Shown: positions 52,026 through 61,818 of the stretch, piece after piece | Layout of the letters: each line of letters opens with the position of its first letter | How positions within the stretch are numbered: position 1 is the first letter of the stretch | NCBI GenBank assembly: GCA_046483315.1 | Contig: JAWODJ010000076.1 | Span: forward strand, 1-64,000 | DNA: 64,000 nucleotides | Source: PXAP01 sp046483315 | GTDB lineage: Bacteria; Bacteroidota; Bacteroidia; Bacteroidales; PUMT01 | Reading direction: 5' to 3' | Program-made: the position numbers and the translations under genes | Notes under the pieces: model-generated | The model's database searches: none | The model's input: the letters and a program-made list of their open reading frames with translations, nothing else | Told to the model about the DNA's origin: nothing

Positions 52026-52958
52026 TTATTCTTTGAGTACAATTGCTCCCTCCATATTTATTCCCGAAACATAACAGGTTGAACCAAGATCATATTTATG
52101 GAGTAAAGATTCCAAAGCCGCTGACACCTTAGCAGCTATTCCCGTATCACTGCAAAGTGCAAAAACAGTAGGTCCCGACCCCGAAATGCCAAAACCAAGT
52201 GCTCTATTTGCAAGTGCAATTTCCCGCATCTCATCAAAATGGGGTATAAGCATTTTCCGGACAGGCTCAACAATAACATCTTCCATACTCCGGCCAATCA
52301 GACCGTGGTCACCACGGTACAAACCCGCCACCAGACCAGCTACATTCCCCCACTGCTTAACGGCAGCCGTCACCGGCACGCTGGTCCTTATAATTTGTCT
52401 GGCTGCCATTGTGGGTATCTCAACGTGAGGATATACCAGTGCGCAGCATAATCCCCGTGGCACGGGAAGAGCTATCACATCAAGAGGATCATACGATCTG
52501 ATAAGCACAATACCTCCAAGGAGAGCCGGCGCCACATTATCGGCATGAGCATTTCCGCAGGCCAGACGCTCTCCTTCCATGGCAAAGGGCAGCAATTGCA
52601 TCCTGCTAAGCGGACTTCCCATCAACTCATTCACACCCACCAGTCCCCCGACAGCGCTGGCCGAACTGGAGCCCAGTCCGCTTCCGAAAGGCATTTTTTT
52701 GCAAAGTTTTATTCCCAGACCCTGGTTTATCCCAATATGCCTGAGATAATCAATCACCACTGCGCTGACAGTATTTTTTTCAGGTTCACGCGGAAGTCTG
52801 CCGCCATCACCCTCGATTTGATCAAGTGTAACCCTGCCGCTGTTATTTTTGGTTATGGTAACCTCATCACCGGGCTGATGGACTGCAAAGCCGAGAATAT
52901 CGAAACCGCAACTAACATTGGCAACTGAAGCGGGAGCAAAAACTCTTACCGATTGCAT
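52026..52958 (-). CDS. thrB: Homoserine kinase
   Basis: Phosphorylates homoserine. 310 residues of the GHMP kinase family: VRVFAPASVANVSCGFDILG at the start, the ATP-binding MPFGSGLGSSSASAVGGLVG near residue 90, and GFGISGSGPTVFALC near the C-terminus. Stands between thrA (83 bp gap) and thrC in the same direction. Confidence 0.96.
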   Translation of the reverse strand: MQSVRVFAPASVANVSCGFDILGFAVHQPGDEVTITKNNSGRVTLDQIEGDGGRLPREPEKNTVSAVVIDYLRHIGINQGLGIKLCKKMPFGSGLGSSSASAVGGLVGVNELMGSPLSRMQLLPFAMEGERLACGNAHADNVAPALLGGIVLIRSYDPLDVIALPVPRGLCCALVYPHVEIPTMAARQIIRTSVPVTAAVKQWGNVAGLVAGLYRGDHGLIGRSMEDVIVEPVRKMLIPHFDEMREIALANRALGFGISGSGPTVFALCSDTGIAAKVSAALESLLHKYDLGSTCYVSGINMEGAIVLKE

Positions 52959-53041
52959 AATAATTTAATATTTAAACGGGTCATCCATGATGATATTTTT
53001 AATCACCCGTGAATGATCATAAACGGAATATATCTTAAAAA

Positions 53042-55495
53042 TCAATCTGCCCCTACACGCACAAGGTCGGCAAGCACCCCGGCGGCAGTGACCTCTGCCC
53101 CGGCACCGGGACCCTTTATTACCATTGGGTTATCCAGGTAACGGTTGGTTGTAAAAGATATGATATTGTCGCTCCCCGTAAGATTATAAAAAGGATGCCT
53201 TGAATCAAGCATCTTCAGTTCAGTCCTCACTTTTCCCTCATGCAGGATACCAATATAATGCATTACCTTATTTTCTGCTGCAGCTTTATCCTTAAGTGAC
53301 CTGAAATAATTCTCAGAAACTTCCAGCTCCCTGTAAAAATCATCTACGGAACCGGCATTAAGACAGTTATCAGGCAATAAGGGCTGAAGCTCAATATCTT
53401 CAAATTCAGTCTCCATGCCGGTTTCCCTGGCCAGAATAAGCATCTTCCTGGCAAAATCAAGTCCGCTCAGATCATCCCTCGGGTCGGGCTCTGTAAATCC
53501 CCTCTCCTGTGCCATTCTGACAACCCCGGCGAAGGTGCGGTCTCCCTTATATTCATTGAATACAAAAGAGATAGTGCCTGAAAGAATTGCTTCCACCTTA
53601 ATTATTTCATCACCGCTGATTAACAGATCCTGTAATGTTTTTATTATTGGAAGTCCGGCACCTACGGTAGTCTCATACAAATAATCCACCCCGAATTTTC
53701 CGGATATATTTTTATTTATAATGTAGGAGCTGAACTTTCCGGTATTACCGATCTTATTGCAGGTAACGACCGAAAAACTTTTTTCAAAAAGTCGTGAATA
53801 TAAATCAGGAACCTCCCTGCTGCCTGTATTATCAACAAAAACGGAATTGGGAAGATTAAGAGTGAATGCCTTCTCAATAAAATCATTGACACTGCCGGCC
53901 TGTCTTTTCTCATCCATTTCCTGCTTCCAGAGGCGGGGACTGATTCCGTCAGTGTTAAAGAAATAAGATTTGCTGTTGCAGATGCCTGTCAGACTTATCT
54001 TAATATGTCTCTTCTCCTCAAGATAATCAAGGTGATCATCAATCTGACGCAGCAGGGTACCCCCTATATTGCCAACGCCGCAGAAAAAGACATTCAGGGT
54101 TTTTACCGGCGAAAGGAACATGGCATCATGAACTGAATTCATAGCTTTTGCCAGGTCTTTCCTGTCTATCACAACAGATATGTTGAGCTCCGAAGACCCC
54201 TGGGCAATGGCAATGACATTTACGCCGCTCCTTCCAAGTGAACTGAATACTTTTCCCGACAACCCCCTTTTATGCCTCATATTTTCACCAACCACAGCAA
54301 TAATACTCAATGTATCATCATAGGATGGTTGGTCCAGCCTGCCTGTTTCCATATCCTGTTCAAACTCCCGGGTTATAACCTTGCGGGCGGCTGAGATGTC
54401 GCGCGGACTGATGGCAAGGCTTATGCTGTGCTGTGAGCTGGCCTGCGTGATAAGAAAAACATTTAAACCCTCTCCGGCCAGCCTGCTGAACAAACGTCCG
54501 CTAAAACCTTTTTCACCAACCATGGCACCACCCTGCAGGGTAATGAGACAAATTTCAGTTATACATGAAATACCCTTTATAAGGGAACCACCGTCGGTTG
54601 AGTTTCCTGATATCAGGGTCCCTTCAAAAGAGGGGTTAAAACTGTTTTTGATGATTATGGGAATATCCTTTGACCTTGCGGGAAACATGGTTGGAGGATG
54701 TATCACTTTTGCACCAAAATAGCTTAATTCCACTGCTTCACTGTATGAAAGACGGGGAATGGAAAATGCTTTATCCACCATCCCGGGATCGGCAGTCATA
54801 ATTCCATCCACTTTGGTCCATATCTGGATTTCATCAGCATCGACAGCAGAAGCCACAATTGCAGCAGTATAATCGGATCCGCCACGTCCGAGTGTGGTGG
54901 TAATACCAGCCTCATTGGAAGATATAAAACCGGTAAATACCGGTATAGATCCGCTGTTTTCTTTTATAAACCTTGTAATAAGAGAATTGCTGAACTCTTC
55001 GTTGATATTTGCCTGCCCGAAATGACTGTCTGTCTTTATCAGCTGGCGGGTATCGGCAAAAACCGACCTCCCGCAATACTGTTCTACAAGGGAAGTGAAT
55101 AAAAAGGCAGAGCAAAGCTCGCCATAGGATAATGCACGGTCAATGGTACGCGGGGAGACTTCACCAAGTGCCATAATGCCGGAAAGCATCTCCTCCACCT
55201 GGTTGAAATAAAGCTTAAGTCCCAGAAGTACCTGGTTGTGGCGGTGAACTTCCAGGTGAGACCTTACAATCCTGTAGTGACGCTCTTCCAGGTCACTTAT
55301 CCCCTCTGCTATATCTTTACCATCGATAGACTGTTCCACAAGGTCACCAATAAGGTTGGTGACACCCTCAAGAGCAGAACATACTATTATCACCTCATTC
55401 TTCTGCCCGATATTGGAAGAAATAACCTCCAGCAGTGTTGATAGTGCCCCTGGCTCGCTGAGGGAGCTCCCTCCAAACTTTAATACCTTCTTCAT
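53042..55495 (-). CDS. thrA: Bifunctional aspartate kinase / homoserine dehydrogenase I
   Basis: 817 residues. Residues 1-~290 are aspartokinase (VLKFGGSSLSEP, TLGRGGSDYTAAIVA), then ACT-type regulatory domains (residues ~310-460), and from ~465 homoserine dehydrogenase (VFFCGVGNIGGTLLRQ, VTCNKIGN, ATVGAG-like YETTVGAGLPII). It catalyses the first and third steps from aspartate to homoserine, and by analogy with E. coli is likely inhibited by threonine. It begins 8 bp after leuB ends, within the branched-chain operon. Confidence 0.96.
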   Translation of the reverse strand: MKKVLKFGGSSLSEPGALSTLLEVISSNIGQKNEVIIVCSALEGVTNLIGDLVEQSIDGKDIAEGISDLEERHYRIVRSHLEVHRHNQVLLGLKLYFNQVEEMLSGIMALGEVSPRTIDRALSYGELCSAFLFTSLVEQYCGRSVFADTRQLIKTDSHFGQANINEEFSNSLITRFIKENSGSIPVFTGFISSNEAGITTTLGRGGSDYTAAIVASAVDADEIQIWTKVDGIMTADPGMVDKAFSIPRLSYSEAVELSYFGAKVIHPPTMFPARSKDIPIIIKNSFNPSFEGTLISGNSTDGGSLIKGISCITEICLITLQGGAMVGEKGFSGRLFSRLAGEGLNVFLITQASSQHSISLAISPRDISAARKVITREFEQDMETGRLDQPSYDDTLSIIAVVGENMRHKRGLSGKVFSSLGRSGVNVIAIAQGSSELNISVVIDRKDLAKAMNSVHDAMFLSPVKTLNVFFCGVGNIGGTLLRQIDDHLDYLEEKRHIKISLTGICNSKSYFFNTDGISPRLWKQEMDEKRQAGSVNDFIEKAFTLNLPNSVFVDNTGSREVPDLYSRLFEKSFSVVTCNKIGNTGKFSSYIINKNISGKFGVDYLYETTVGAGLPIIKTLQDLLISGDEIIKVEAILSGTISFVFNEYKGDRTFAGVVRMAQERGFTEPDPRDDLSGLDFARKMLILARETGMETEFEDIELQPLLPDNCLNAGSVDDFYRELEVSENYFRSLKDKAAAENKVMHYIGILHEGKVRTELKMLDSRHPFYNLTGSDNIISFTTNRYLDNPMVIKGPGAGAEVTAAGVLADLVRVGAD

Positions 55496-55503
55496 TATTT
55501 ATA

Positions 55504-56595
55504 TTATTTGTAACCGGGTCCTTTCATATCGCTTCTGTCTATCCATTCCGCAAGCCAGTCCCCCACCTCCGAAGTTCCTGATGCCTTTAACTGATCAATA
55601 TCTTCAGTTACAGCACCGGCTTCCATTGAAGCATCAACGGCTCCCCTTATCATCTCTGCTTCTTCAGTGAGGTCAAAGGCATACTCAAACATCATGGCTG
55701 CAGATAAAACTGTTGCCAGCGGATTTGCAATATTCTTACCGGCGCCCTGGGGATAAGAACCATGAATTGGCTCGAATACAGAAGTGTGTTCCCCGATTGA
55801 AGCAGATGGCAGCATACCTAACGAGCCTGTAATGACACTTGCTTCATCAGTAAGGATATCTCCGAACATATTCCCGGTAACCATTACATCGAAACGTTTT
55901 GGCCACTGGATTATCTGCATTGCGGCATTATCGACAAACAAATATTCAACCTCCAGTTCAGGATAACCGGGTGCTAGCTCCTGCATTGTTTCCCTCCACA
56001 ACCTCGATGTTGCAAGTACATTGGCTTTGTCCACCACGGTAAGTTTTTTTCGTCGCTTCAGAGCAAAATCAGCAGCCAGGCGACAAATCCGTTCTATTTC
56101 AAACCTGTGATAAACACATGTATCATAAGCAGTGGTCCCGTCCTCAGAACGGCCCTGTGGCCGGCCGAAATATATCCCTCCGGTAAGCTCACGTATGACG
56201 ACAAAATCTACTCCTTCAACAAGTTCTTTCCGTAACGGGGATTTATGCAGGAGTGAAGGGAAAGTCATCACAGGCCGGATATTGGCATACAATCCCAGTT
56301 TCTTTCTCATCTCCAGCAATCCCTTTTCCGGTCTGACCCTGGCTTTGGGATCATTGTCAAAACGAGGATCGCCGATGGCACCAAACAGCACGGCATCAGA
56401 CTCCATACATACACTGTGGGTTGCTTCAGGGTAGGGCTCGCCGGTAAGATCAATGGCAGCTGCACCAACAGGAGCCCTGGTATACTTTACATCATGTCCC
56501 ATTTTTCTGCATACAGAGTTCACCACTTTTACTGCCTGATCTGTGATTTCGGGGCCAATACCGTCGCCGGCAAGCAAAGCAATTTTTAAATCCAT
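55504..56595 (-). CDS. leuB: 3-isopropylmalate dehydrogenase
   Basis: Oxidises and decarboxylates 3-isopropylmalate with NAD+ in leucine synthesis. 363 residues. LLAGDGIGPEITDQAVK at the start; RELTGGIYFGRPQG holds the substrate-binding residues and NMFGDILTDEASVITGSLGM the metal-binding aspartates. Its position after the second isopropylmalate-synthase-like gene means it may also serve citramalate-derived intermediates. ATG 56595 is preferred over a TTG one codon upstream. Confidence 0.96.
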   Translation of the reverse strand: MDLKIALLAGDGIGPEITDQAVKVVNSVCRKMGHDVKYTRAPVGAAAIDLTGEPYPEATHSVCMESDAVLFGAIGDPRFDNDPKARVRPEKGLLEMRKKLGLYANIRPVMTFPSLLHKSPLRKELVEGVDFVVIRELTGGIYFGRPQGRSEDGTTAYDTCVYHRFEIERICRLAADFALKRRKKLTVVDKANVLATSRLWRETMQELAPGYPELEVEYLFVDNAAMQIIQWPKRFDVMVTGNMFGDILTDEASVITGSLGMLPSASIGEHTSVFEPIHGSYPQGAGKNIANPLATVLSAAMMFEYAFDLTEEAEMIRGAVDASMEAGAVTEDIDQLKASGTSEVGDWLAEWIDRSDMKGPGYK

Positions 56596-56634
56596 CAATA
56601 AGAAATGTTAATAAGGTTAATATTCACTGACCTC

Positions 56635-58212
56635 TCAGATATTTTCAGTTTGTTTGTAAGCTATGTTTGTTTCAATATCAGACCTGGTTTTAAGCTCCCT
56701 GTTTGCAATTATATTAAGCATTTTCATTGTGGCCTTTATTGCAGCTTCTGTCTGATCGGCATCAAGGCCCCTTGTCTTGTACTCCATGTCCTCATATATC
56801 CATGAAATAGTAGTCTCCACCAGTGCATCTGTTTTGCCACCCGGAGGTATGGTGACCAGGTAATCGGTAAGAACCGGCCGGGGTCTGTCAAGTCTCTCAT
56901 ATATTTTCCACATGGCCTTCATAAAGGCATCATACTGTCCGTCCCCCACCGAAGTCTCCGAATGAACTTCTCCGTCAACGCAAACACTGAGTGAAGCCAC
57001 AGGTTTCAAACCCCTTGCAACAGAAAGATGGTAATTAATAAGCCAAATATTCTGTTCGTGAGATCTGTTTTTAAGTACATCGGATATAATATATGGCAGG
57101 TCTTCAGTTGTTACCGTCTCTTTTTTATCTCCCAGTTCGATTACCCTTTGAGTGACCTTATCAACATCCTCTTTCGACAAGGTTATACCCAGCTCTTCCA
57201 GGTTCTTTTTTATACTTGCTTTCCCTGATGTCTTTCCCAGCGCATAGCGCCTCATCCTTCCGAACCGTTCGGGCAGCAGATCATTGAAGTACAGATCTCC
57301 CTTGTTGTCACCGTCTGCATGCACACCGCAACACTGAGTAAAAACGTATTCGCCGGTCAGAGGCTTGTTTGCAGGTATCCTCAGTCCGCTGAACAGCTCA
57401 ACCATCCGTGACAGCCTGGAAAGTTTTGATTCAACAAGCCTGTTTTCCACCCTCAGATGGTCATTAAGCAATCCCATAACACTGGCAAGAGGGACATTAC
57501 CTGCCCTTTCACCAAGTCCGTTAACGGTTGTATGCACCCCTTTCATGCCTGCCCTGATTGCTGAAAATACATTGGCGGCAGCCAGATCATAATCATTATG
57601 AGCATGGAAATCAAAATGTACCAGGGGATAGCGAACAGCAACAGAATGACAGAACTCATAAGTCTGTTCAGGATTCAATATCCCGAGAGTGTCAGGAAGC
57701 ATAATTCTTTTTACGTTTGTTTTACTGAGATGATCGATCATCCGGTAAACATACTCCGGAGAATGGATCATCCCGTTGGACCAGTCCTCCAGGTAAATAT
57801 TAATACTTATCCCGCGTTTTCCGGCCTCTTTAATGACCTGGTCGATATCTGAAAGATGCTCATCGGGTGTTTTCCCCAACTGCCCCTCCACATGTCTCAA
57901 AGATCCTTTGGTTAACAGGTTAACAACCTTTCCGCCTGCCTCAACAACCCAGTCCAGCGACATGGTACCATCAACAAAACCGAGTATCTCTACCCTCTCA
58001 AGGTAATCCCTGCCGGCAGCCCATTTGGTTATTCTCCTGACGGAGCGGAACTCACCCTCTGAAACCCTTGCTGAAGCAATTTCAATACGGTCAACCTTAA
58101 TTTCATCCAGTAACATCTGTGCTACCGCAAGCTTCTCTGCATCATTAAATGATACACCTGTTGTCTGTTCACCATCTCTGAGAGTGGTGTCCATTACTTC
58201 AACTTTACTCAT
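56635..58212 (-). CDS. (R)-citramalate synthase-like / second 2-isopropylmalate synthase homolog
   Basis: 525 residues. The acyltransferase barrel carries MDTTLRDGEQTTGVSF, LPDTLGILNPEQTYEF, the metal-binding HFDFHAHNDYD and GLGERAGNVPLASVM; a C-terminal LeuA regulatory domain ends with KTDALVETTISW and GLDADQTEAAIKATMKM. The N-terminus (EIASARVSEGEF) and length differ from the leuA product and fit a Bacteroidota-specific subgroup beside leu genes. It is likely to condense acetyl-CoA with pyruvate to citramalate for isoleucine, but 2-isopropylmalate synthesis cannot be ruled out. Its ATG overlaps the leuD stop (ATGA at 58209-58212). Confidence 0.85.
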   Translation of the reverse strand: MSKVEVMDTTLRDGEQTTGVSFNDAEKLAVAQMLLDEIKVDRIEIASARVSEGEFRSVRRITKWAAGRDYLERVEILGFVDGTMSLDWVVEAGGKVVNLLTKGSLRHVEGQLGKTPDEHLSDIDQVIKEAGKRGISINIYLEDWSNGMIHSPEYVYRMIDHLSKTNVKRIMLPDTLGILNPEQTYEFCHSVAVRYPLVHFDFHAHNDYDLAAANVFSAIRAGMKGVHTTVNGLGERAGNVPLASVMGLLNDHLRVENRLVESKLSRLSRMVELFSGLRIPANKPLTGEYVFTQCCGVHADGDNKGDLYFNDLLPERFGRMRRYALGKTSGKASIKKNLEELGITLSKEDVDKVTQRVIELGDKKETVTTEDLPYIISDVLKNRSHEQNIWLINYHLSVARGLKPVASLSVCVDGEVHSETSVGDGQYDAFMKAMWKIYERLDRPRPVLTDYLVTIPPGGKTDALVETTISWIYEDMEYKTRGLDADQTEAAIKATMKMLNIIANRELKTRSDIETNIAYKQTENI

Positions 58213-58805
58213 AATATTTTACTTTTTTCCCATTTATCTATTTTATCTTTAATACTGAGAAGATAATCTATGTCATCATACCCGTTCAAAAGACAATTCT
58301 TTTTATACGGACTGATATCAAACACTTCAGCGGGTCCGTGCGGCAATACGGAAATAGTTTGCTGCAGCAGATCTACCCTGATACGTACTGACGGATCAGA
58401 TTCAACTATATCAAACAGGCCTGCAAGAAACTCATCCTGTACCTGCACAGTGAGTAATCCGTTATTAAGTGAATTGCTTTTGAAGATATCGGCAAAAAAA
58501 CTGGAAACAACAACCCTGAAGCCGTAATCCTTGATAGCCCAGGCAGCGTGTTCCCTGCTGCTTCCTGAGCCGAAGTTTTTCCCGGTTAACAGTATCTGTC
58601 CCGAATACCTGTTATTGTTCAAAACAAAATCTTTCTTTGGTTTACCTGACTTATCATACCTCCAATCCCTGAAAAGATTTTCACCAAAACCCTCACGGGA
58701 GGTAGCTTTCAGAAACCGTGCAGGAATTATCTGATCGGTATCCACATTCTCTGTCGGAAGCGGCACACAAGTTGAAACGAGAGTTGAAAATTTTTCAATT
58801 GACAT
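58209..58805 (-). CDS. leuD: 3-isopropylmalate dehydratase small subunit
   Basis: 198 residues of the aconitase swivel-domain family: STCVPLPTENVDTDQIIPARFL at the start and GKNFGSGSSREHAAWAIKDYG in the middle. It forms the isopropylmalate isomerase with LeuC. It lies 21 bp after leuC and overlaps the CimA-like gene by 4 bases. Confidence 0.96.
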   Translation of the reverse strand: MSIEKFSTLVSTCVPLPTENVDTDQIIPARFLKATSREGFGENLFRDWRYDKSGKPKKDFVLNNNRYSGQILLTGKNFGSGSSREHAAWAIKDYGFRVVVSSFFADIFKSNSLNNGLLTVQVQDEFLAGLFDIVESDPSVRIRVDLLQQTISVLPHGPAEVFDISPYKKNCLLNGYDDIDYLLSIKDKIDKWEKSKIL

Positions 58806-58826
58806 AAATATCAGCTTGTTAATTTG

Positions 58827-60227
58827 TTATAAAAAATGTCGCGGGTCAGTTACTTTGCCTGTCAGTGCAGCCGCAGCTGCGGTAAGGGGACTGGCAAGCA
58901 TTGTACGGGCTCCGGGGCCCTGTCTCCCTTCAAAATTCCTGTTTGAAGTGGAAACGGCATATTTCCCTTCAGGGATCTTGTCTTCATTCATTGCAAGGCA
59001 TGCCGAGCATCCGGGCTGACGCATTTCAAAACCTGCATCCTCAAGGACCTGCCTTATTCCCTCCTGCTCAGCCTGTTTCTCTACCTGTCTGCTGCCCGGC
59101 ACGATCCATACTATTACATTACCGGCTTTTCTTTTTCCTTTTACAAATGAGGTAAAACTGCGCAGATCCTCTATGCGACCGTTAGTACAGCTACCAACAA
59201 AAACATAGTCCACATTCTTCCCTTCCATAGCTTCCCCGGGAGAATACCCCATATAATCAAGAGATTTCAGAAAAGATGCACGGGCAGCTTTTTCAATTTC
59301 TCCGGCAAGGGGAATCTTTCCGCTTACGGGGATTCCCATACCGGGATTTGTACCATATGTTATCATCGGTTCAATATCCTCTGCCCTGAAAGAGAGTTCT
59401 CTGTCATACTCAGCATCGGGATCGGACCTAAGGGTTTTCCAGAACTCAAGCATCTTATTCCACCGGTCCTTGTTTGGCGCAAATTTCCTTCCCCTGATAT
59501 ATTCGAAAGTCACTTCGTCGGGCGCTATCAGTCCTCCCCTGGCTCCCATCTCTATACTCATATTGCATATTGTCATCCTGGCCTCCATTGAAAGACCTCT
59601 TATAGCCGAACCCGCGTACTCAACAAAATAACCCGTTGCCCCGCCTGTCGATATCTGTGATATTATGTAAAGAATGATATCCTTGGAAGTGACACCTTTT
59701 TGCAGGTTACCATCAATGTTTATAAGCATCTTTCCAGGTTTGACCTGCATCAGACACTGACTGGCAAGCACCATTTCTACTTCACTGGTGCCTATGCCAA
59801 AGGCTATACTGCCAAAAGCCCCATGGGTCGAAGTATGACTGTCCCCGCACACAATGGTCATACCCGGAAGTGTAATGCCTAATTCAGGACCGATAACATG
59901 GACTATCCCGTTATATGGATGATTAAGACCGTAAAGGATGATATTGTTATCACTGCAATTTTCTTTCAGCTTCTCCACCTGCACCCTGCTGAGCTCTTCA
60001 TGAATAGTAAGATGCTGATCTACTGTCGGCACATTATGATCGGCCGTAGCAATGGTTTTTGCAGGACGGAAAACAGCGGCACCCCTCTGTTTCAGTCCAC
60101 TAAAAGCCTGCGGACTGGTAACCTCATGAATAAAGTGCCGGTCAATATAAAGTACATCGGGACCGTCAGTCACGGTCTGCACCACATGCCGGTCCCATAT
60201 CTTGTCAAAAATGGTCTTATTGTTCAA
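58827..60227 (-). CDS. leuC: 3-isopropylmalate dehydratase large subunit
   Basis: 466 residues. The [4Fe-4S] cysteines lie in VGSCTNGRIEDLR and GCSACLAMNEDK; GDSHTSTHGAFGSIAFGIG is another aconitase motif. With LeuD it converts 2- to 3-isopropylmalate, and by analogy citramalate to methylmalate. No ATG fits its N-terminus (NNKTIFDKIWDRHVV); an in-frame stop lies 15 codons-worth or less upstream, so TTG 60227 is the probable start codon. Confidence 0.95.
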   Translation of the reverse strand: MNNKTIFDKIWDRHVVQTVTDGPDVLYIDRHFIHEVTSPQAFSGLKQRGAAVFRPAKTIATADHNVPTVDQHLTIHEELSRVQVEKLKENCSDNNIILYGLNHPYNGIVHVIGPELGITLPGMTIVCGDSHTSTHGAFGSIAFGIGTSEVEMVLASQCLMQVKPGKMLINIDGNLQKGVTSKDIILYIISQISTGGATGYFVEYAGSAIRGLSMEARMTICNMSIEMGARGGLIAPDEVTFEYIRGRKFAPNKDRWNKMLEFWKTLRSDPDAEYDRELSFRAEDIEPMITYGTNPGMGIPVSGKIPLAGEIEKAARASFLKSLDYMGYSPGEAMEGKNVDYVFVGSCTNGRIEDLRSFTSFVKGKRKAGNVIVWIVPGSRQVEKQAEQEGIRQVLEDAGFEMRQPGCSACLAMNEDKIPEGKYAVSTSNRNFEGRQGPGARTMLASPLTAAAAALTGKVTDPRHFL

Positions 60228-60263
60228 TTTGAAATAATTTATTTAAATCCGGAAAAATTTTAA

Positions 60264-61760
60264 CTATGCAATTTTACCCAGTGCATCAAGAAAAGCTTCC
60301 ACAGAAGCTGTTACAATGTCAGTATGCGCAGAAAAACCATAATAGTTATCGCCTTTGTGTTCAATCTGAACATGCACCTTCCCGAGGTCATCACTGCCCC
60401 TGGTAATTGCCTGGATAAGAAACTCCTCAAGCCTCACCCTTCTTTTCACCAGGTTCTTTACAGCAGAAAATGATGCATCAATGGGTCCGTTTCCGGAGGC
60501 AGTCTCCGTAAAGATATCACCCTTGAAACTAACCTGTACCGTTGCAGTTGGAATGGTTGACTTTCCGCACATAACCTGCAAAGAGACAAGTTCAATCGGT
60601 CGTCTGCCTTTTTGTTTTTCCCGGCCGGCAAGAATTTCCAGATCCTCATCACTGATATCTTTTTTCCTGTCAGCAAGTTCAAGGTAACGCTGGTAAACTT
60701 CATCAAGCTCATTTGATTCAAATTCATAACCAAGTATCTGAAGACGATGCTTAAGGGCAGCTCTTCCACTACGTGCGGTAAGAACTATGGCAGACTCCCT
60801 TACTCCCACTTCTGCAGGATCGATTATCTCATAATTCTGCCTGTGCTTCAGCACACCATCCTGGTGAATGCCAGAAGAATGTGAAAATGCATTCCGGCCT
60901 ACTATAGCCTTATTAGGCTGAACCGGCATACGCATAAGCGTAGAAACCAGCTTACTGGATCCCATGATCTGCCGCGTATCTATACCTGTCTCATAGTCAA
61001 GTGCATGATGGCTCTTTATGGCCATTACCACCTCCTCAAGAGAAGTATTGCCGGCACGTTCACCAATGCCGTTAACCGTTACCTCTACCTGACGTGCACC
61101 GTTAAGAACACCTGAAAGAGTATTTGCAGTGGCCATGCCCAGGTCGTTATGACAGTGTGTGGAAATAATTGCCTTATCTATATTGGGTACATTATTGACC
61201 AGGAAGGCTATTTTCTCACCATATTCATATGGCAGGCAATATCCGGTAGTGTCGGGAATATTCACAACTTTTGCCCCTGCCTTTATGACTGCTTCAATTA
61301 CCCTTGCAAGATATTCATTATCGGTTCTTCCGGAATCTTCGGCATAAAATTCGATATCATCAACAAATTTTCCTGCAAACCTGACCGCTTCAACTGCGCG
61401 TTTGAGAATATCTTCAGGGCTGGATTTAAGCTTGTATTTAATGTGGTATTCAGAGGTACCGATGCCTGTATGAATTCTTTTTCTTTTGGCAAACTTAAGT
61501 GAATCTGCAGCTATCTCTATATCCTTGTTTACTGCCCTGGTCAAAGCACATATTACCGGTGTATGCACGGTTTTTGATATTTCGACCACTGAATTGAAAT
61601 CGCCGGGACTGGAAACGGGAAAGCCTGCTTCGATAATATCCACACCCAGTTTTTCAAGCTGGCGGGCAATCTCAATCTTTTCAATTGTGTTGAGCTGACA
61701 GCCGGGAACCTGTTCACCGTCCCTAAGGGTGGTATCAAAAATCTCGATCTTATTGGTCAT
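60264..61760 (-). CDS. leuA: 2-isopropylmalate synthase
   Basis: First step of leucine synthesis: 2-oxoisovalerate and acetyl-CoA to 2-isopropylmalate. 498 residues. FDTTLRDGEQVPGCQL at the start, STHCHNDLGMATANTLSG for the metal histidines, GIGERAGNTSLEEVV, and NAFSHSSGIHQDGVLK. The C-terminal regulatory domain, which binds leucine in the family, ends with HTDIVTASVEAFLDALG. It lies 36 bp before leuC and 58 bp after ilvC. Confidence 0.96.
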   Translation of the reverse strand: MTNKIEIFDTTLRDGEQVPGCQLNTIEKIEIARQLEKLGVDIIEAGFPVSSPGDFNSVVEISKTVHTPVICALTRAVNKDIEIAADSLKFAKRKRIHTGIGTSEYHIKYKLKSSPEDILKRAVEAVRFAGKFVDDIEFYAEDSGRTDNEYLARVIEAVIKAGAKVVNIPDTTGYCLPYEYGEKIAFLVNNVPNIDKAIISTHCHNDLGMATANTLSGVLNGARQVEVTVNGIGERAGNTSLEEVVMAIKSHHALDYETGIDTRQIMGSSKLVSTLMRMPVQPNKAIVGRNAFSHSSGIHQDGVLKHRQNYEIIDPAEVGVRESAIVLTARSGRAALKHRLQILGYEFESNELDEVYQRYLELADRKKDISDEDLEILAGREKQKGRRPIELVSLQVMCGKSTIPTATVQVSFKGDIFTETASGNGPIDASFSAVKNLVKRRVRLEEFLIQAITRGSDDLGKVHVQIEHKGDNYYGFSAHTDIVTASVEAFLDALGKIA

Positions 61761-61818
61761 ATCATTTAATTTTAATAGTTTTCTCTTATATGTTATTTAT
61801 TTATTTCATCCGGCTTCA

